Translations under genes and position numbers: made by a program
The notes under the pieces: generated by a model
What the model was told of the DNA's origin: nothing
Databases searched by the model: none
The model's input: the letters and a program-made list of their open reading frames with translations, nothing else
Shown here: positions 46,156 to 58,300 of the stretch, one piece after another
Numbering within the stretch: the first letter of the stretch is position 1
Layout of the letters: the number at the start of each line of letters is the position of its first letter
NCBI GenBank assembly: GCA_009602725.1
Contig: WELB01000110.1
Span: 371,772 to 435,771 of the forward strand
Length of the DNA: 64,000 nt
Source: Spirogloea muscicola
Lineage: Eukaryota; Streptophyta; Zygnematophyceae; Spirogloeales; Spirogloeaceae
Direction: 5' to 3'

Positions 46156-49100
46156 TTACCCATCATCATCGGCGAGGACCGATGTGTACACGTCGTGCCG
46201 GACGACCAGGCACCTTGTCAAGTCTGCAGTTGCCGTCAGTGTGAGCGACGGGCCAGGAGTTCCCCAAAGCACCCACTCCCCAAAGCACTGCAGCCTTCTC
46301 CTCTCCTCGGCAAAAATTGGCCTCTGCACGCTGACTGCCGCGTTCCAGCTGTAAGGCTGGGCTGCTTCGTCATAAGAAGCTGAGGAGTCTTTACTAAGCC
46401 GTTGCCAGTTCCAATCTTGATCCTTGTCATGGTAGACTAACTCCAAGTCCCCCCTCTCGACAATGTAGAGAGCGTCTAAGGCCTTATCCTGCAAACAAAG
46501 ACTGGCATGAAGGGCAATGCTGGCACCCTAAATTGTTGAGTGACTCATTTCACGAAGATTGCCAGCTGGGTCACAAATATGATGCATGACGAAATAGGTG
46601 AAAATCCAAGCAGAATACTAAGTAAGTTGAAAGATCAGGCAAGCCCATCCCTTTCCAGCAATGCTACTAAGTTTGGATTTAATTGTCAGCATGTCACAAA
46701 AGTCACTATGCTAGTACATTACCGGGGCAGCGAGAATTTCTCCTTTGTGGAAATAAAGCTGGAACACAGATCCAGCGAGCCTTTGTAGCTGAAGCGTGGA
46801 CAAGGACTTGAGACAATCGGCTGCTCTCAGCGACCTTTGGATATGCTTCCGTGCGCTCCTGGGCAGGAGAAGGTACCAGAGGGTTTCCTTGTCCAGCGTC
46901 CACAGGATGGTCTCTGATGCTGCTCGATAGGTCAACTCATTGAAGCTTCTGTGTCTGAGGTAAACATGGCAAGGAAGTACTGATCCTCAGATAGGCTAAG
47001 GAAGGCAACTGCAGCACAACAGAGAGCATTGCAGGAGTGTTGTGGCAGGCCAGACAAAGCATTCATCTACATTCTTAGGAAGTGGTTCTCAGAGCCTCTC
47101 ATGATCTAAACGTCCCGATCAGCACATGGAACTGTCAAGTGCAGCGTACGTACATCAAAGCTTCAATGCCAAAGCAGGGCGAAGTTGTGGAGCTGAAGTT
47201 TGCCTCAACAGATAAGCCCCCTTCCTACAATCATCAACGTGGGGTCGAGCCTTGAATCACTGTTCCAAATGCAGATTGATAGCAAATCGCAACCAGACAT
47301 TGACTTGATATACCAGCAAATGGTGGTAAGCTACCTTAACATTGCAGAAGCCGTGATTTACAGTGTGTGCAGTACAAAGTAGTTGCTTACAGAGTGATGC
47401 AGCATTCTAGCACTCCTGCAGCTGCCCATTGAGTCAAGTGTAAGAGCGCACCAACCTGTGCTCTGAGGCCATCGACTTGGCCTCTTTCCACAACAAAGAA
47501 TTTTTCTGCTGGCTCCCCCTGCAATAACAATCATTAAGTGTCTCACATGGGTCAGCTATCTAGCCCCCATAGCTTTGGTAGCACTGTCCTGCAGAAGCAC
47601 AGCAAATACAGGAAACATGGCCAGTCAAAGTCAAGGCATGATCACAGGGAGCATATACTCAAGAGTTCACCTGCTGGCCAAGGATGTCGCCGGCATTCAC
47701 AAGAGTGCGCTCCATGTGCTCCAGCAGCAGGTCCTTCTGCTTCTCACTCAAGTGCTGGAAGAGGAAGTTGCCCCCAAGGCTCTGCTCCAGCATCTCCTGC
47801 AAGAGCAAGGAGGTAACATCAATCCACAAGCTCCTGCTTCTACCTGCCTAGCTCTGTCGCACTGGGCCCCTGTCTGTTCCAAGAGACTGGAACACCTGAT
47901 ATCATCTCCGGAGCAGAGCAGCACGTGCTGAAAAGCTCAACCGGCAGGGAAGGGGTGGCCTTGCAAACAGGGCACGCGCTGTGCTCATCTTATCAAAGAG
48001 ACAAGACAGAAGAGCATGACAAAGGTCTTCACGTTTACGCAGCCACAGACCCCCAAGCTCCGCTCAGCAGAGCCACAAAGCACCCAAAAGTCACAGCCGG
48101 TATGCACGCTGCATGCAAGCCACACCACTCAAACACACCACTCAACCACTAACTCATACCACCAGCACATGGACCTCATAGAACGCTGCCCCTTGATAGG
48201 ACACAAATATGCCCTCCTTCTTAAGAAACTGGTAGTCGTTGTGCAGGTGCAATCGCAGCAGAACAAGCAGGTGGTGGAGAGAATGAAAAACAAGTATCTC
48301 ACCTTCTCAGCAGACGTCTTCTTTGGCACGTCGCCACGAGGTGTCCAGATGGAGTCGTGCGCATCACCGGGCACGGCGCCGCTTGTCGCCAGCCGGTTGG
48401 CCTTGCTGGGCTCACGTCGCACAGCCAGCAGTGCCTCGCCGGAGGGGACAAGGAGCCCGCCGGAGAGCCGAGGGCCATCTTGCGAGCGCTGTTTGATCGC
48501 TTCTGATTGGAGGCGCTCTGGTGGGATGGGCGGCAGAGCAGGGAGGCCATCCTGCCATACAGGAGAAGCAAACAAGTGGTAAGGTTGCCAAATCAGGCCA
48601 ACGTGCGCCGGCAGCCTGGGCAGGCCTTGCTGAAACAATTGGCATCAGATACAGACTCGCATGTAGCCAACCCACATGCCCATAAGCAATACTGGAGTGA
48701 AATTGAGCCAGAAAGAAGGGGCAGGAAGGATCAAGATGCCCAAGGAGACAGCTGCAGAGCCGTTGTACCAACTCAGACTCTGGAGGCCTCCAAGTGGTCA
48801 GCAGGGGGAGTGCTCTGCGTGCAAACCTCCTTGATGCCCTCAAGATGGACAACGATGATGGTGATGTCATCAGTGCGGGTCTCATACTGCAGCCAAAGGC
48901 GATATGACTCCGCCACAATGGCTTCGCATGCCTCATAGGGGTCGCTATATCGTGCAACCTGTCCCCATCACATGCGGAGAACAGTAAGCAAAGTGCCTGG
49001 ATATCCTTTCCTTTTTGATTGAGAAGCTCAATATGCGAGTGCCTTTTCAAGGCCATAAGCACCATATAGGCCACACACAAGGACATGAGGATTCGGTCGA

Positions 49101-50600
49101 AGGTACATCATCAGAACAGGCAATGACCCTTATTGCAGCAGCAACAACAACATGACCAGATGATTGTTTCTAACGTGGCTAAGGGGGCCTGGAAAGAGAT
49201 GACATAGGAGGGGTTGGCGAATGCATTGAAACAGCAATGGCTGAGCGCATGTACGGACGCCAACTCGCGTCACTCAGACCCGTGGCTTTGTGAAGGACAT
49301 CAAGACGTTGGTTGGAAGCACACCATATCCACGACAGCCTGAGATGAGAGGAACTCGAAAACACCATCGGAGGCGACGACAAAGAATGGATGAGCTGCTG
49401 TGACCTCCACTGCCAGCACCTCCGGCTGCGCCGAAACACCGATGCGTTCCGCAACCGAGTCGCCCACTGAGCGCGTGAATGCGGTGCCAGGATACATGCC
49501 GTTGGGGACCCACAAGCGCGGTGGATCACCATCATCGTCCTCCTCCTCACCCCATGACTGAATGTTTGGGTCCTTGAGGCCCTCTAGCTGACAAGAAGCA
49601 AAATAAAAGGTCAGGCAGAGTGCATTTACCAGCAGCCACAGCTGCACGTGCTGTTGCAGCCGCTGCACGCATGATTTCCATGTAGACAAGGTTAAGGCTG
49701 CACAAGGTGGGAATGAAGGCTACTGCCCGGCACCTGGTCGAGCGTGAGCACGCGGGCGCCGGCGGCTTTGACACGGTCGCACTCGTCCGCACGGAACGGC
49801 GTCTGGTCGGAGGACAGGTTTACAGCCACCAGCTTGGGGGGATCGTCCGGCGCTGCCCCGCCCTGCCGTTCGGCCAGCACCGCTCGCGAATCTCCGACAT
49901 TTGCTGCGTATAGCTGGCGGCCCCGCAGAAGCACGGCGATGCCTGTCGTGCCACTCATGGAGTCGTCGATGTGCGCAGCGCGGTGCAGCTGTGCATTGGC
50001 GAGGAGAAAGGCCGAGTGAAATGACTCCTCAACGTCAACATGGAAGAGCGGGTCGGCGAGGAGGTTGGCAGCCAGCCTGTCGCGCGCGAATTGCGAGCAG
50101 AGCGTCCCGTTCTCGCCGTGGCCGTCAAAGACGCCAAAGAGGTGGTCATTAGGGTCCTCGCCGAATGACGGCGTGGCGACAAGGCAGTCCTGGTTGGCCT
50201 TGCCCGGCACCTCAGGGTAGTACCCGCGCTTTGTCAGGTACGAGAAGCGTATGGAGAAGCTGCCGTGAGGAACATGCACTGTCGTGGACTTTGTGAGCAC
50301 CTCAGGCGCCCCCCGGGCGCTGCCGCGGTGAGCAGCCTCGGCCGGCAGTGCTCCCGCGTCGAAGGATTGGCTCAGGCGCCGGCTCTGCTGCTCGCCCGTG
50401 GGCTTCAGCTTCTCCGCCTCCCGCCGCGCCATCAGCTGGTCCAGCACCTTCTGTGGTATCTGCGGCGATGCCATGACCTCGGACGGCAGCCGGGCCTGCT
50501 TTGCAGGAGCCATGCCGCCGGCCATGCCGTTGCCGCCACCGCCACTCCTGCCGGCCGGGCTGCGGCCGTCCTCGTAAGCCTTAGCATTGACGCACCCCAT
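46156..50600 (-). CDS. PP2C phosphatase with two cyclic-nucleotide-binding domains, no kinase domain
   Basis: This resembles the N-terminal two thirds of plant PP2C/cNMP-binding/kinase proteins (Arabidopsis At2g20050). The exons are 49734-50600, 49324-49587, 48827-48958, 48303-48551, 47671-47796, 47456-47518, 47154-47203, 46723-46954 and 46156-46488. Phases agree and give about 771 residues. MGCVNAK is a classic myristoylation/palmitoylation start, so membrane attachment is likely. PP2C motifs are [11 protein letters not shown] (Asp about 159), [23 protein letters not shown] and [11 protein letters not shown]. The first binding domain runs from [20 protein letters not shown] to FGIEAL...TYRAAS, with the phosphate-cassette Arg present. 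The second ends [20 protein letters not shown], where that Arg is absent. The reading frame stops after LADDDG, where plant homologues continue into a kinase. Confidence 0.9.
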
Positions 50601-51136
50601 CTGGTCCCCCCCGGCAAAGTGTTTCCCCGCTGGTCCTTGCCACCTGTGCGGCGCTACTGTCTACTCGAGACACCGCTTATTCCCAGCATTGCCGACGCCA
50701 CGGCGCGCCACCATGGCACGCCGCAGCCGACGGATGCCGGCGGAAAGGCGGCAATCAGCTGCCGCACGCAGCTCTTGGCAGTGCAGGCCTGCCCCGAGGG
50801 AAGCGCCGGAGAAGATGCGCAGCGACGTCCGGGCGACAGAGGAGCTGCTCCCGTGCCACAGCCAGCAGCAATTCCAAGGCCGCTGCCGCAGCCGCACGAC
50901 TGCCGCCCGCAGCAGCCTTGCTTGCCTTGGCAGCCGCCGAGCCAGGAGCGAGCAGCTCGGCAACCGTCCGGGCGGCCGGCAGGACGCCTGCGGAGGCGGC
51001 GGCGGCGGCGGCGGCGGCGGCGGCAATGCCGCAGNGGGGGTGGGGGTTGGCGCGGCCCCGCTTCCTGAAGTGGCGGGCGGGGGAAAAAGTGGCGCGCAGT
51101 ACGTACTGAGTGGAAGAGTGGGCCATTTGAAGCCAA
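50601..51136. other. GC-rich 5' flank of the PP2C gene
   Basis: Very GC-rich leader or promoter sequence with a (GGC)n tract at 50995-51024 and one N at 51035. No TATA-like or other box can be assigned. Long open frames here are by-products of GC content. Confidence 0.5.
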
Positions 51137-51139
51137 TAG

Positions 51140-51270
51140 ATATACTTTTCGGGCCCCCGTTACCCCGTAACCAGGACCTTATGTAAGGCTAGAATTGGCC
51201 TCTCCTTTCAATTTCATGCGCACCGGACCGCGCCTTCTCTCTCTCTCTCTCTCTCTCCTGGCAAAAAAGC
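51140..51270 (+). repeat. Retroelement tail T1 ending in (TC)n
   Basis: The T1 core (AAGGCTAGAATTGGCCTCTC, then CATGCGCACCGGACCGCGCC) passes into (TC)n at 51238-51257. Other T1 copies end at the same point in short TC- or CTT-rich runs. This copy therefore shows the natural 3' end of family 1. Confidence 0.7.
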
Positions 51271-51439
51271 TAGTGCAAGATTCGGGGCTTCACGGACCGA
51301 AGCACTGTGCTAAGGTGGCAAAAGTGGGGAAAGCGGGCGGGCCGATAGGGGGCGCGCGGCGCCACTGGCGAGCGGCGCGCCGAAAGGCCAAAGGCTCACG
51401 ACGGCTCGTAGTACCGCGTGCTACGGCCGCTTCCTTTTT

Positions 51440-51970
51440 CCCGGGGGGGGGGGCTTTTGGACATTGTCCACTCTTTTTTGGGCTGGCTTTGCCAGCCCCT
51501 CGTCTCTATGGGCGAGCACGTTCTTCTTTTGGCAGCCCCCACCTACCCCCCCGCGCCGCGAGCGGGGCCCGCACTTGTGCCGTTCGATGCCATCCGGCGG
51601 CTTCTGCTGCGCCGCGTGGCACCCCCGCCCTCCGCGAGTCACGTGCGCGTACGGCAGCGGAGGCGCGGCCCGCCCACAGCGCCCGGACCGGGGAGCTCTC
51701 CGCCCAATCAATGCTCCCTCGACGTCAGCGGCCTGGCTTACCACCCCCGCTTGATCGTGGCCTCCCGCTGTACTTACTCATGGGCTGGCCGTATCCCAGC
51801 CACGGGGCTCCTCGTGAAAGACGATCTTCTCCACTTGCAACCGCTCCGAATGGGATGGAGTTTTATCGAGTGATGGAGGGCCTGAGTGGCCAAGTACAAA
51901 GGCAAGAAGCACATTGAACATGTACATCAGCTGCTCATAAGCTGACCCGGTCAGTAACGACGATTCAGCA
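51440..51970. repeat. Hairpin tail (plus) and T2 tail (minus)
   Basis: GGGCTGGCTTTGCCAGCCC at about 51480-51498 is followed by ATGGGCGAGC. A minus-strand T2 with family-2 end lies at about 51860-51970. The 51545-51850 stretch between them is unassigned GC-rich sequence. Confidence 0.6.
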
Positions 51971-52229
51971 CATAGAGGTTGCTAACTGGTGCCCGAATTC
52001 AGGCAGGCAATTGACAAGCCCTTGTACTACCAGCTACGTGCTCCTAGTTGCTGGAACCGCACCCCCGCATCGCCCATCGTATCTTGGGGACCCGCAACCC
52101 CGAAACCACTTTCCCTACTCTGCGGCTGGTCAATAGGGGATGTTGAGCACCACTAGCTATGTGAGTCGCCATCTGCTTTGGCGCCTTTCTGGCCCCTTCG
52201 AACCTTGTTCGTTCCCAATTGGATTCCAG

Positions 52230-52830
52230 GAGCGCTACACGCTTGGCGGAGGAGGCGGGCTACGCCGTCCGCCAAGCGGCCGACGCAAAGGAGCGCAAGT
52301 ACTCGGATCACCCGGTAGGCGACGAGTTTATCCCACCTCGCCGTCGACGTACACGGCGCCTTTGGCGCCAAATGGCTTGACCTACTTCACCGCCTTGCGC
52401 GACGAGCAGCGGCCTGCCGCCACGGGCAGCAGGGCGAGCAGCCAGGCTTGCATGTCGCCGGGTCCCTCGCCCAAGGTTTCTTTCAAGTTTTCCGGATGCG
52501 CCTGGCCGTCTCTTTGCAGCGGTCCCTAGCTTTTGCGGTCCACTTGCGCTCCGGAGGCCGCGCTCTGGCGGCGGCCTCCGGCTTCCGTCAGGGCGACGTC
52601 TTTCCGCCTGCTAGCTATTCAGATTTGCATCTACTGACGAGAGGTTACTGAGAGTTCGCTTACTGCTGTCTCAGTCCTTAGCACTCCAACTCCTTCATGC
52701 CTTGTCCATTCTTTTGGGCTGGCCTCTCCCAGCCACCAGTTAATCTGGCCGCGCTTGCTTCTTCTTAATTCTGGGCTGGCTAACTTCGGCCTCCCTTTCA
52801 TTTCATGTGCACCGCACGCCTTCTGCCTTT
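52230..52830 (+). mobile_element. Non-LTR element 3' end, family 3, with hairpin tail
   Basis: The translation shows AADAKERKYSDHPVGDE, VDVHGAFGAKWLDLLHRLAR, FRMRLAVSLQRSLAFAVHLR and YSDLHLLTRGY-stop at 52651, with frame changes. The tail holds GGGCTGGCCTCTCCCAGCC at about 52716-52734. A T1-like tail follows at about 52780-52830. Confidence 0.8.
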
Positions 52831-52959
52831 GTAGGCTGGCCCCGGCAGAATATAACTTCTCCATGGGCTGGCCTTTCACAACCATCGCCCCTTTTGAGAG
52901 AAGCTTTCTTCCCTCCTCCGCTTTCTGTAGTCCCATACAATGTCCTAGCTTTTGCCTGA

Positions 52960-53290
52960 AGTGTGCACTCGGCTTGATTTGGCTTCCCATTACACTTCAT
53001 GCGCACCGCACGCCTAGTCTGTAATGACTCTTTCATACAGCGACTTGCCAGGCATAGCCGACGCCAATGAAAGAAAGGTGGGCAGCCCGCCATCAATACC
53101 ACTGGGTCGCTTGCTCAGGTACTCAGCATGCGCCTTGCTCCAGCCTTCCCGGGCTTCTGCAGTGCTGTTGAGGGCAGGCCTCGCTTTGGCTGCTACTTCT
53201 AAGTCTCGCCATGGTGACGCTTTTCCGGCTGCCAGCTACTCTAGTGTGAGGCTGCTGGCTTGGGATTTAGAACACCCATTTGTGATAACC
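52960..53290 (+). repeat. T1 tail and diverged family 3 end
   Basis: A T1 relic (CTTCATGCGCACCGCACGCC near 52996) is followed by a family-3-like end that reads NERKVGSPPSI, LLQPSRASAVLLRAGLALAA and YSSVRLLAW. It is strongly diverged. A hairpin-tail relic is near 53354. Confidence 0.55.
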
Positions 53291-54110
53291 ACATGCATAC
53301 ATGTGTGCTTTAGCAATTTCTGGCCGCTTTGGACCTTTTCCACTTCCGATTTGGGCTGGCCTTTCATAGCCATCCGTCCTTCTTGGGAAGGCTTTTGTTG
53401 GACCTTGTTCGTATGTACTGTGGGCTGGTGTTCCACAGCCTTGCCTCCTTCTGTAGACCTTCCTACGTATACAGCAATCGCCTCCTCCTTGGAAGCTTAA
53501 AGCAAGCTCCTGTATCGCGAGCACCTACTGAATGCTCTCAGTCAGAAGTTTGATGATGGCTTGCTCATGAGAAGTGCATGTCACTTCACATTTGACATGG
53601 TTTAGCACCCAACAGATGCTGCTGAGCTTACTCCTAATCTCAGATCGTTGTGTACAGAATTGACTCATGCAGTCCATGATTACTGTTGAAGGGTCTCATG
53701 TGGGCAACAGTCCAACTCATAACCACAGTTGCATATGTCAGTACACATTCACGCATCTGAAGTTGCATAAGTCGAAGAAGCCATGAAGCGTATGAAGCCT
53801 CTCTCACATCCCACGTAGGTGCTCTTCTAGGCCTAAGCATCCTCGTCCTGGGCCGAGTACATGCACTACGAATTCCTTTAGCTCAAGAGTTGCTGCTGCA
53901 TTGCATAGCAACTTGCAAAATATCAGGCTTTTTCGTGTAGTTTGTCAGAGGATTTGCAGCTGCAACAACCAGATCCTGTACACACAGTCAGGCTCAGAGC
54001 GTTTGATTGGGGTTCGAACATAGAGGGTTCTGGGACAAACCCTCCTACACTTTGAAACGCCAGCGCACACAACACCGCAGAAGCATCACCCTGAAGAAGA
54101 ACAGCGCTTC
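53291..54110. other. Mostly unassigned stretch
   Basis: Apart from tail relics before 53470 I see no gene or named repeat. Confidence 0.4.
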
Positions 54111-54114
54111 CACA

Positions 54115-55050
54115 TTGATAGCAGTGGCTGTGAGAGGCCGGTTTGGCGTGGCTGTGAGAGGCCGGTTTGGCGGCCCGGGGCATGGAGCGGAAGTACGCCG
54201 ACCACCCTCCAGGCGATGAATTCGCGGCCCTGGCCATTGACGTTCACGGGGCTTTCGGCAGTGGCTGGTTGGATCTCCTCCAGCGGCTTGCCCTGCAGGC
54301 CATTGAGCGGCGGCCGGGTCTGCCAGGCTTCAATGCTGCGGGCTCCCTCGCCCAGGTATTTCGCATGAGGCTGGCGGTCTCGTTACAGCGCTCTGTGGCT
54401 CACACAGTCCTCAGGTGCCGGCAGAATGTGCCGGCAGAGCCCTCGCTGCTGCCTCTTGCTCTGGCCCCTTAGTAGCTGCTTAGCGCTTGTTTAGGCACCT
54501 CCATGGCCCCCTTCGAACCTTTGTCAATCCTTTTTCGGGCTGGCTTTTCACAGCCCTTGCCCCCATTGGGAGTGCCCCCTTCTTATCTGGCCAGGGGACC
54601 CACTTCCAGGAACCTAGCTTCTCTGACCTGAGGCTTGCTTAGCAAGGGCTACTGAGTAATACGTAGCTACTTTGTTTCTTGTTGTGCTTGTTGTTCGTAG
54701 CGCTTCCCCCGGCCCCTTCTCGTCCTTGTTCATTCTTTTTTGGGCTGGCTTTTCCAGCCCCTATCCTCAATGGGCGAGCCCTTTCTTCTCATTTCTTCTC
54801 ATGCGCGCTGGCCGCGCTAAGGCTGCTGCCTCAGGGTCTCGGCGGTGTTGCCTCGTGTCCAGCTTCGAGTTATTCTGACTTGCTGTTGCTCACTCGTGGA
54901 AACTGAGCATCCATCTGCATAGTTTCTTGTCCTGGTGTGTAGTTTTCCTTTTTGGCACCGTTTTGTGGCCTTTGAATATTGTCCATGCTTTTCTGGGCTG
55001 GCTTTGCTAGCCCCTCTTTCCGTATGGGCGAGCATTTCTCTCTCTGTTCT
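54115..55050 (+). mobile_element. Family 3 element end and a run of three hairpin tails
   Basis: MERKYADHPPGDEFAALAID followed by VHGAFGSGWLDLLQRLALQA and FRMRLAVSLQRSVAHTVL gives the family-3 endonuclease end (54180-54420). Hairpin tails follow at about 54537, 54742 and 54988. Each has a GGGCTGGCTTT(T/G)C(C/A/T) core, and the last two come after their own coding ends. Confidence 0.75.
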
Positions 55051-55084
55051 CTGGTACCGTATTCAGACTTGCATCTACTGACAA

Positions 55085-55330
55085 TATGAGAAGTGCGCGC
55101 CCATAGAGAAGAGGGGCTGGCAAAGCCAGCCCAAAAAAGAATGGACAATGTCCAAAGCCAAAGAAAGAGGAGCCGGAAAAAGGACTACACTACAAAACAC
55201 TGCAGAACACAGACGATGCAGAGGGAAGCTCAGTACCCACGAGTGAGCAACATCAGGTCTGAGTAGCTCGCTGCAGGGAAAGAGGCACTCCGCCGAGACC
55301 CAGAGGCGGCGGCCATAGCACGCGTGGCCT
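55085..55330 (-). repeat. Family 3 end with T3, minus strand
   Basis: The minus-strand copy is nearly identical to the left arm of the fold-back at 18891. It contains GGGCTGGCAAAGCCAGCCC-type core at about 55114-55132 and the coding end near 55240. Confidence 0.75.
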
Positions 55331-55349
55331 GCTCGCGTGTGGACGGCGT

Positions 55350-58300
55350 GGGCAAGAAATGCGCTCAATCTGGCCGCGCTTTCTTTGTTCTTTGGTACGC
55401 GCCGCACGAGAGTACGACTCGAGGAGACGGGCCCACGCTGAGCAGGCCAACTTGGGCGGCACGCTGCATCTAGGCCCGGGGCCCCTTTCTGCCTCAATGG
55501 GCGAGACCTTTTGCTTTCTTGCCTTCACCTCCCCCTTTCCGTTCTTGCCCGTTGGGCCCACCCACCCCCCCCCACCTCGGGCGCCCCACTCGATGCCGCG
55601 CCAGGCCCCGGGCCCCCCCCGGGCGCCTCGCCAGCTAACGAGCTTCCCCATCCACCCTCGCCTGGGCGGCAGTCCCCCGCGCCCGCGCCAGTGGCATCCG
55701 CCCCGCCCGTCGCTTCCCGCCCCACGACGGCTGCCTCGGGCGTCCTTGGGCGCCCCGCTCCATGCCGCGCCAGGCCCCGAGGCCCCCCCGACCGTGGCGC
55801 AGCCCCTTCTGCCCCAGCTGCAGCCGAGCTCGTCCCCCTCCGTCAATACCCTCCCGCCCCGCCTCCCTCAGCAGCACCGCTGTCCGTCACACCGTAGCCA
55901 GCACGCCCTTGCACCCTGCCACTCATGCCGCCGCGTGTATGTTATTCTCCAGCGTGCGGCCGCCGCCTCCTCATCCGAAGCGGGCTTGCCCCAACAAGCT
56001 GCCACCCCGGGCCAGGAAGATTGCCCACAGGGAGGGTGGAGTGGCAACCGTCGCCATTTGCCGGGGCGGAGACGGCCTGAGTACGAGCGAGCTGCGCACC
56101 CCCCCCTTCACATCCCCGCAAGTTCCCCCTGCTAGTGCTCCCACAGACTCAGACGTTACTACCGCTGCCGCTGCCGTCGCTGCTGCCGTTGCCGCTTCTG
56201 ATGCCGCTACCGCTGATGTGGCTCTTTCAAGCAAAAGTGGTTCCAGTAGCAGGCGCAGGAGGGGTTGTCGGTCCCAGCCCCCCGATGGCTTCAGCCCTCC
56301 CGCCTCTCCTTCCTACTCCCGCCATGTCTGCAGCTGCAGCAGCTCCATCCACACGCCCTGCCACTACAGCTGTCCCCCAAACCTGCCAGTACTGCCAGCA
56401 GCCCTGGCCTAGCCTGCGGAGCGTTGGCATGCACGAGAGCCACTGTTCCAAGAAGGCCAATCGCGCCAAGCAGCAGACCCAAGCCCTCGCTGAGGCCGCT
56501 ACCTGACGACGGCAGCCCGGCACCCCAGCCCCGGCGCCCCTTCCCCCAGCTCCCTCGCCGGCTCAGTGGCGTTGGGCAAGGCTCCTGGACCTAGATGCAG
56601 TCATGCTGGAACTCAGTCTGCCCACCTTGCGGCACATCCCCCACTGGGCACGGCCGCACATCCAGCGAGCCTCGCGGCCTATACTCACTTGTATGGCTCG
56701 GAACAGCTCCCACGAAGCTGCGTGGACTGTCTGGCAGCTCCTCCCTCGCCTGGTCCTGGGACCCCTTCCAAGTGGTCCAAGCCATCGCGCGGTGATGCTA
56801 GCCAGGATTCAGCCATTTGAAGGCGGTGCATGGAAGCAGCTCCTGGAGGAGCTCGCGCAGCTGTCCGGGCGTCCCAGGCGAATCGGCCCACCCCAGCCAC
56901 CTCAGAGGCTTCAGCTGTCCGCCGAGCCATTCGTTTTGGCTGCGCAGGGGACCTTTCCCGAGCTGCCCAAGCCCAGCCACCCCAGCACCTCACGACGCAG
57001 AGACCCTTGCTGCTCTCAGGACCCTCCACCCCCCTGCCCCAAGCCCCCTACCCCCTGGCTCGAGGAGTTTCAGCCCCCGACCATGGTGGACCTCAACCCA
57101 GCAGCTCTTCCGACGACGCTGGTGCAGAGCCGGAAAGCAGCGGCTGGAGGGCCCTCGGGCATGCTCTTTGAACACCTTCGAGAGCTCTGGCTCGACGACG
57201 AGGCGGGTGACGTCAGTCTGCTGCACAAAGTGTGCCAAGCGGTGGCGCGCAGCCTCCTCCCACCCAAGGCCCGGGCGGCACTCACCAGCAGCACCCTGCT
57301 CGCTCTCTCCAAGCCCACCAGAGGCGTCCGACCAATTGCGATGGCCGAGGTCCTTACGCGACTGGTTTCAAAACCCTATTCCAGCAGAACAGAAAGGCGG
57401 CGCAGCTCCGCTTTTCTCCCCACCAGTTTAGCGCAGGGCTGTCTGCGGGCGCGGAGACAGTGGCTCATGGTCTCCGTGTTGCCCTGGACTGCAACCCCGA
57501 TTGGATGGCCTTATCAGTGGACGTGAAGAATGCCTTTAACAGCGTTGACAGAGGGGTCATCGCCGAGGAGCTTGCGCATGCATACTCCCTCCCTCATCCC
57601 TTTCTTCCAGTGCTCCTACGGAGCTCCCTCCCGACTGCTCTGGGGAGCGGGCACGTCACAGGTGGTCTTGCAATCCAGCACAGGCACCCGGCAGGGAGAC
57701 CCTTTGGGCGGGTTCCTCTTTGCATTGGCACACCTACGTGCGCTGCGTAATATGGCGGAGGCCCACCATGCCGTGCTAATCCCAAGCTACGTAGACAACA
57801 CCACCCTGGTAGGACCCCCAACTGAAGTCACCAGCGCTTACAGCACGTTGGAGCGCGAGCTTCACACCCTCGGCCTCAACATCCGGCCAGAGAAGTGTTC
57901 AGCCTGGTCTCCAGCCGGCATCCCTCCCTACATCAAGCTGCCGGCTGGGTGTCAGACCCCACCACTCGGCATGGTGGTGCTTGGAGCCCCGTTGGGGCCT
58001 GCTGCGCATGTGGAGCAAGTTGTGGAGTCCACCCTTGAGAACCATCTCCAGACCCTCCCGGCCCTCCTTACAGGATGCGCAGCTTGCGGTGGCCATCCTC
58101 ACTCGGTGTGTGGCCCAGCGTCCCACTTACCTGTTACGGACTGTGCCCCCCACTTCTGCACTAAATGCCATCTACTTTACCGTGGACTCCAGACTCCAAC
58201 AGGCTCTTCACGGCCTGGTGGACCATCCCAGTCTATTCGCCACGCCAGCGGGCATCCTACAGTGTACCCTTCCTATTAGCAAAGGCGGTCTTGGGTGCCG

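Noticed and set aside
50601-51190. Open frames of 160-270 codons upstream of the PP2C gene
   Set aside because: They come from (GGC)n and very high GC, contain an N, and show no conserved domain.
55359-56135. Proline-rich open frames of over 200 codons at the start of the long element
   Set aside because: They are low-complexity and overlap in several frames. I treat them as part of the element's leader or first region, not as host genes.
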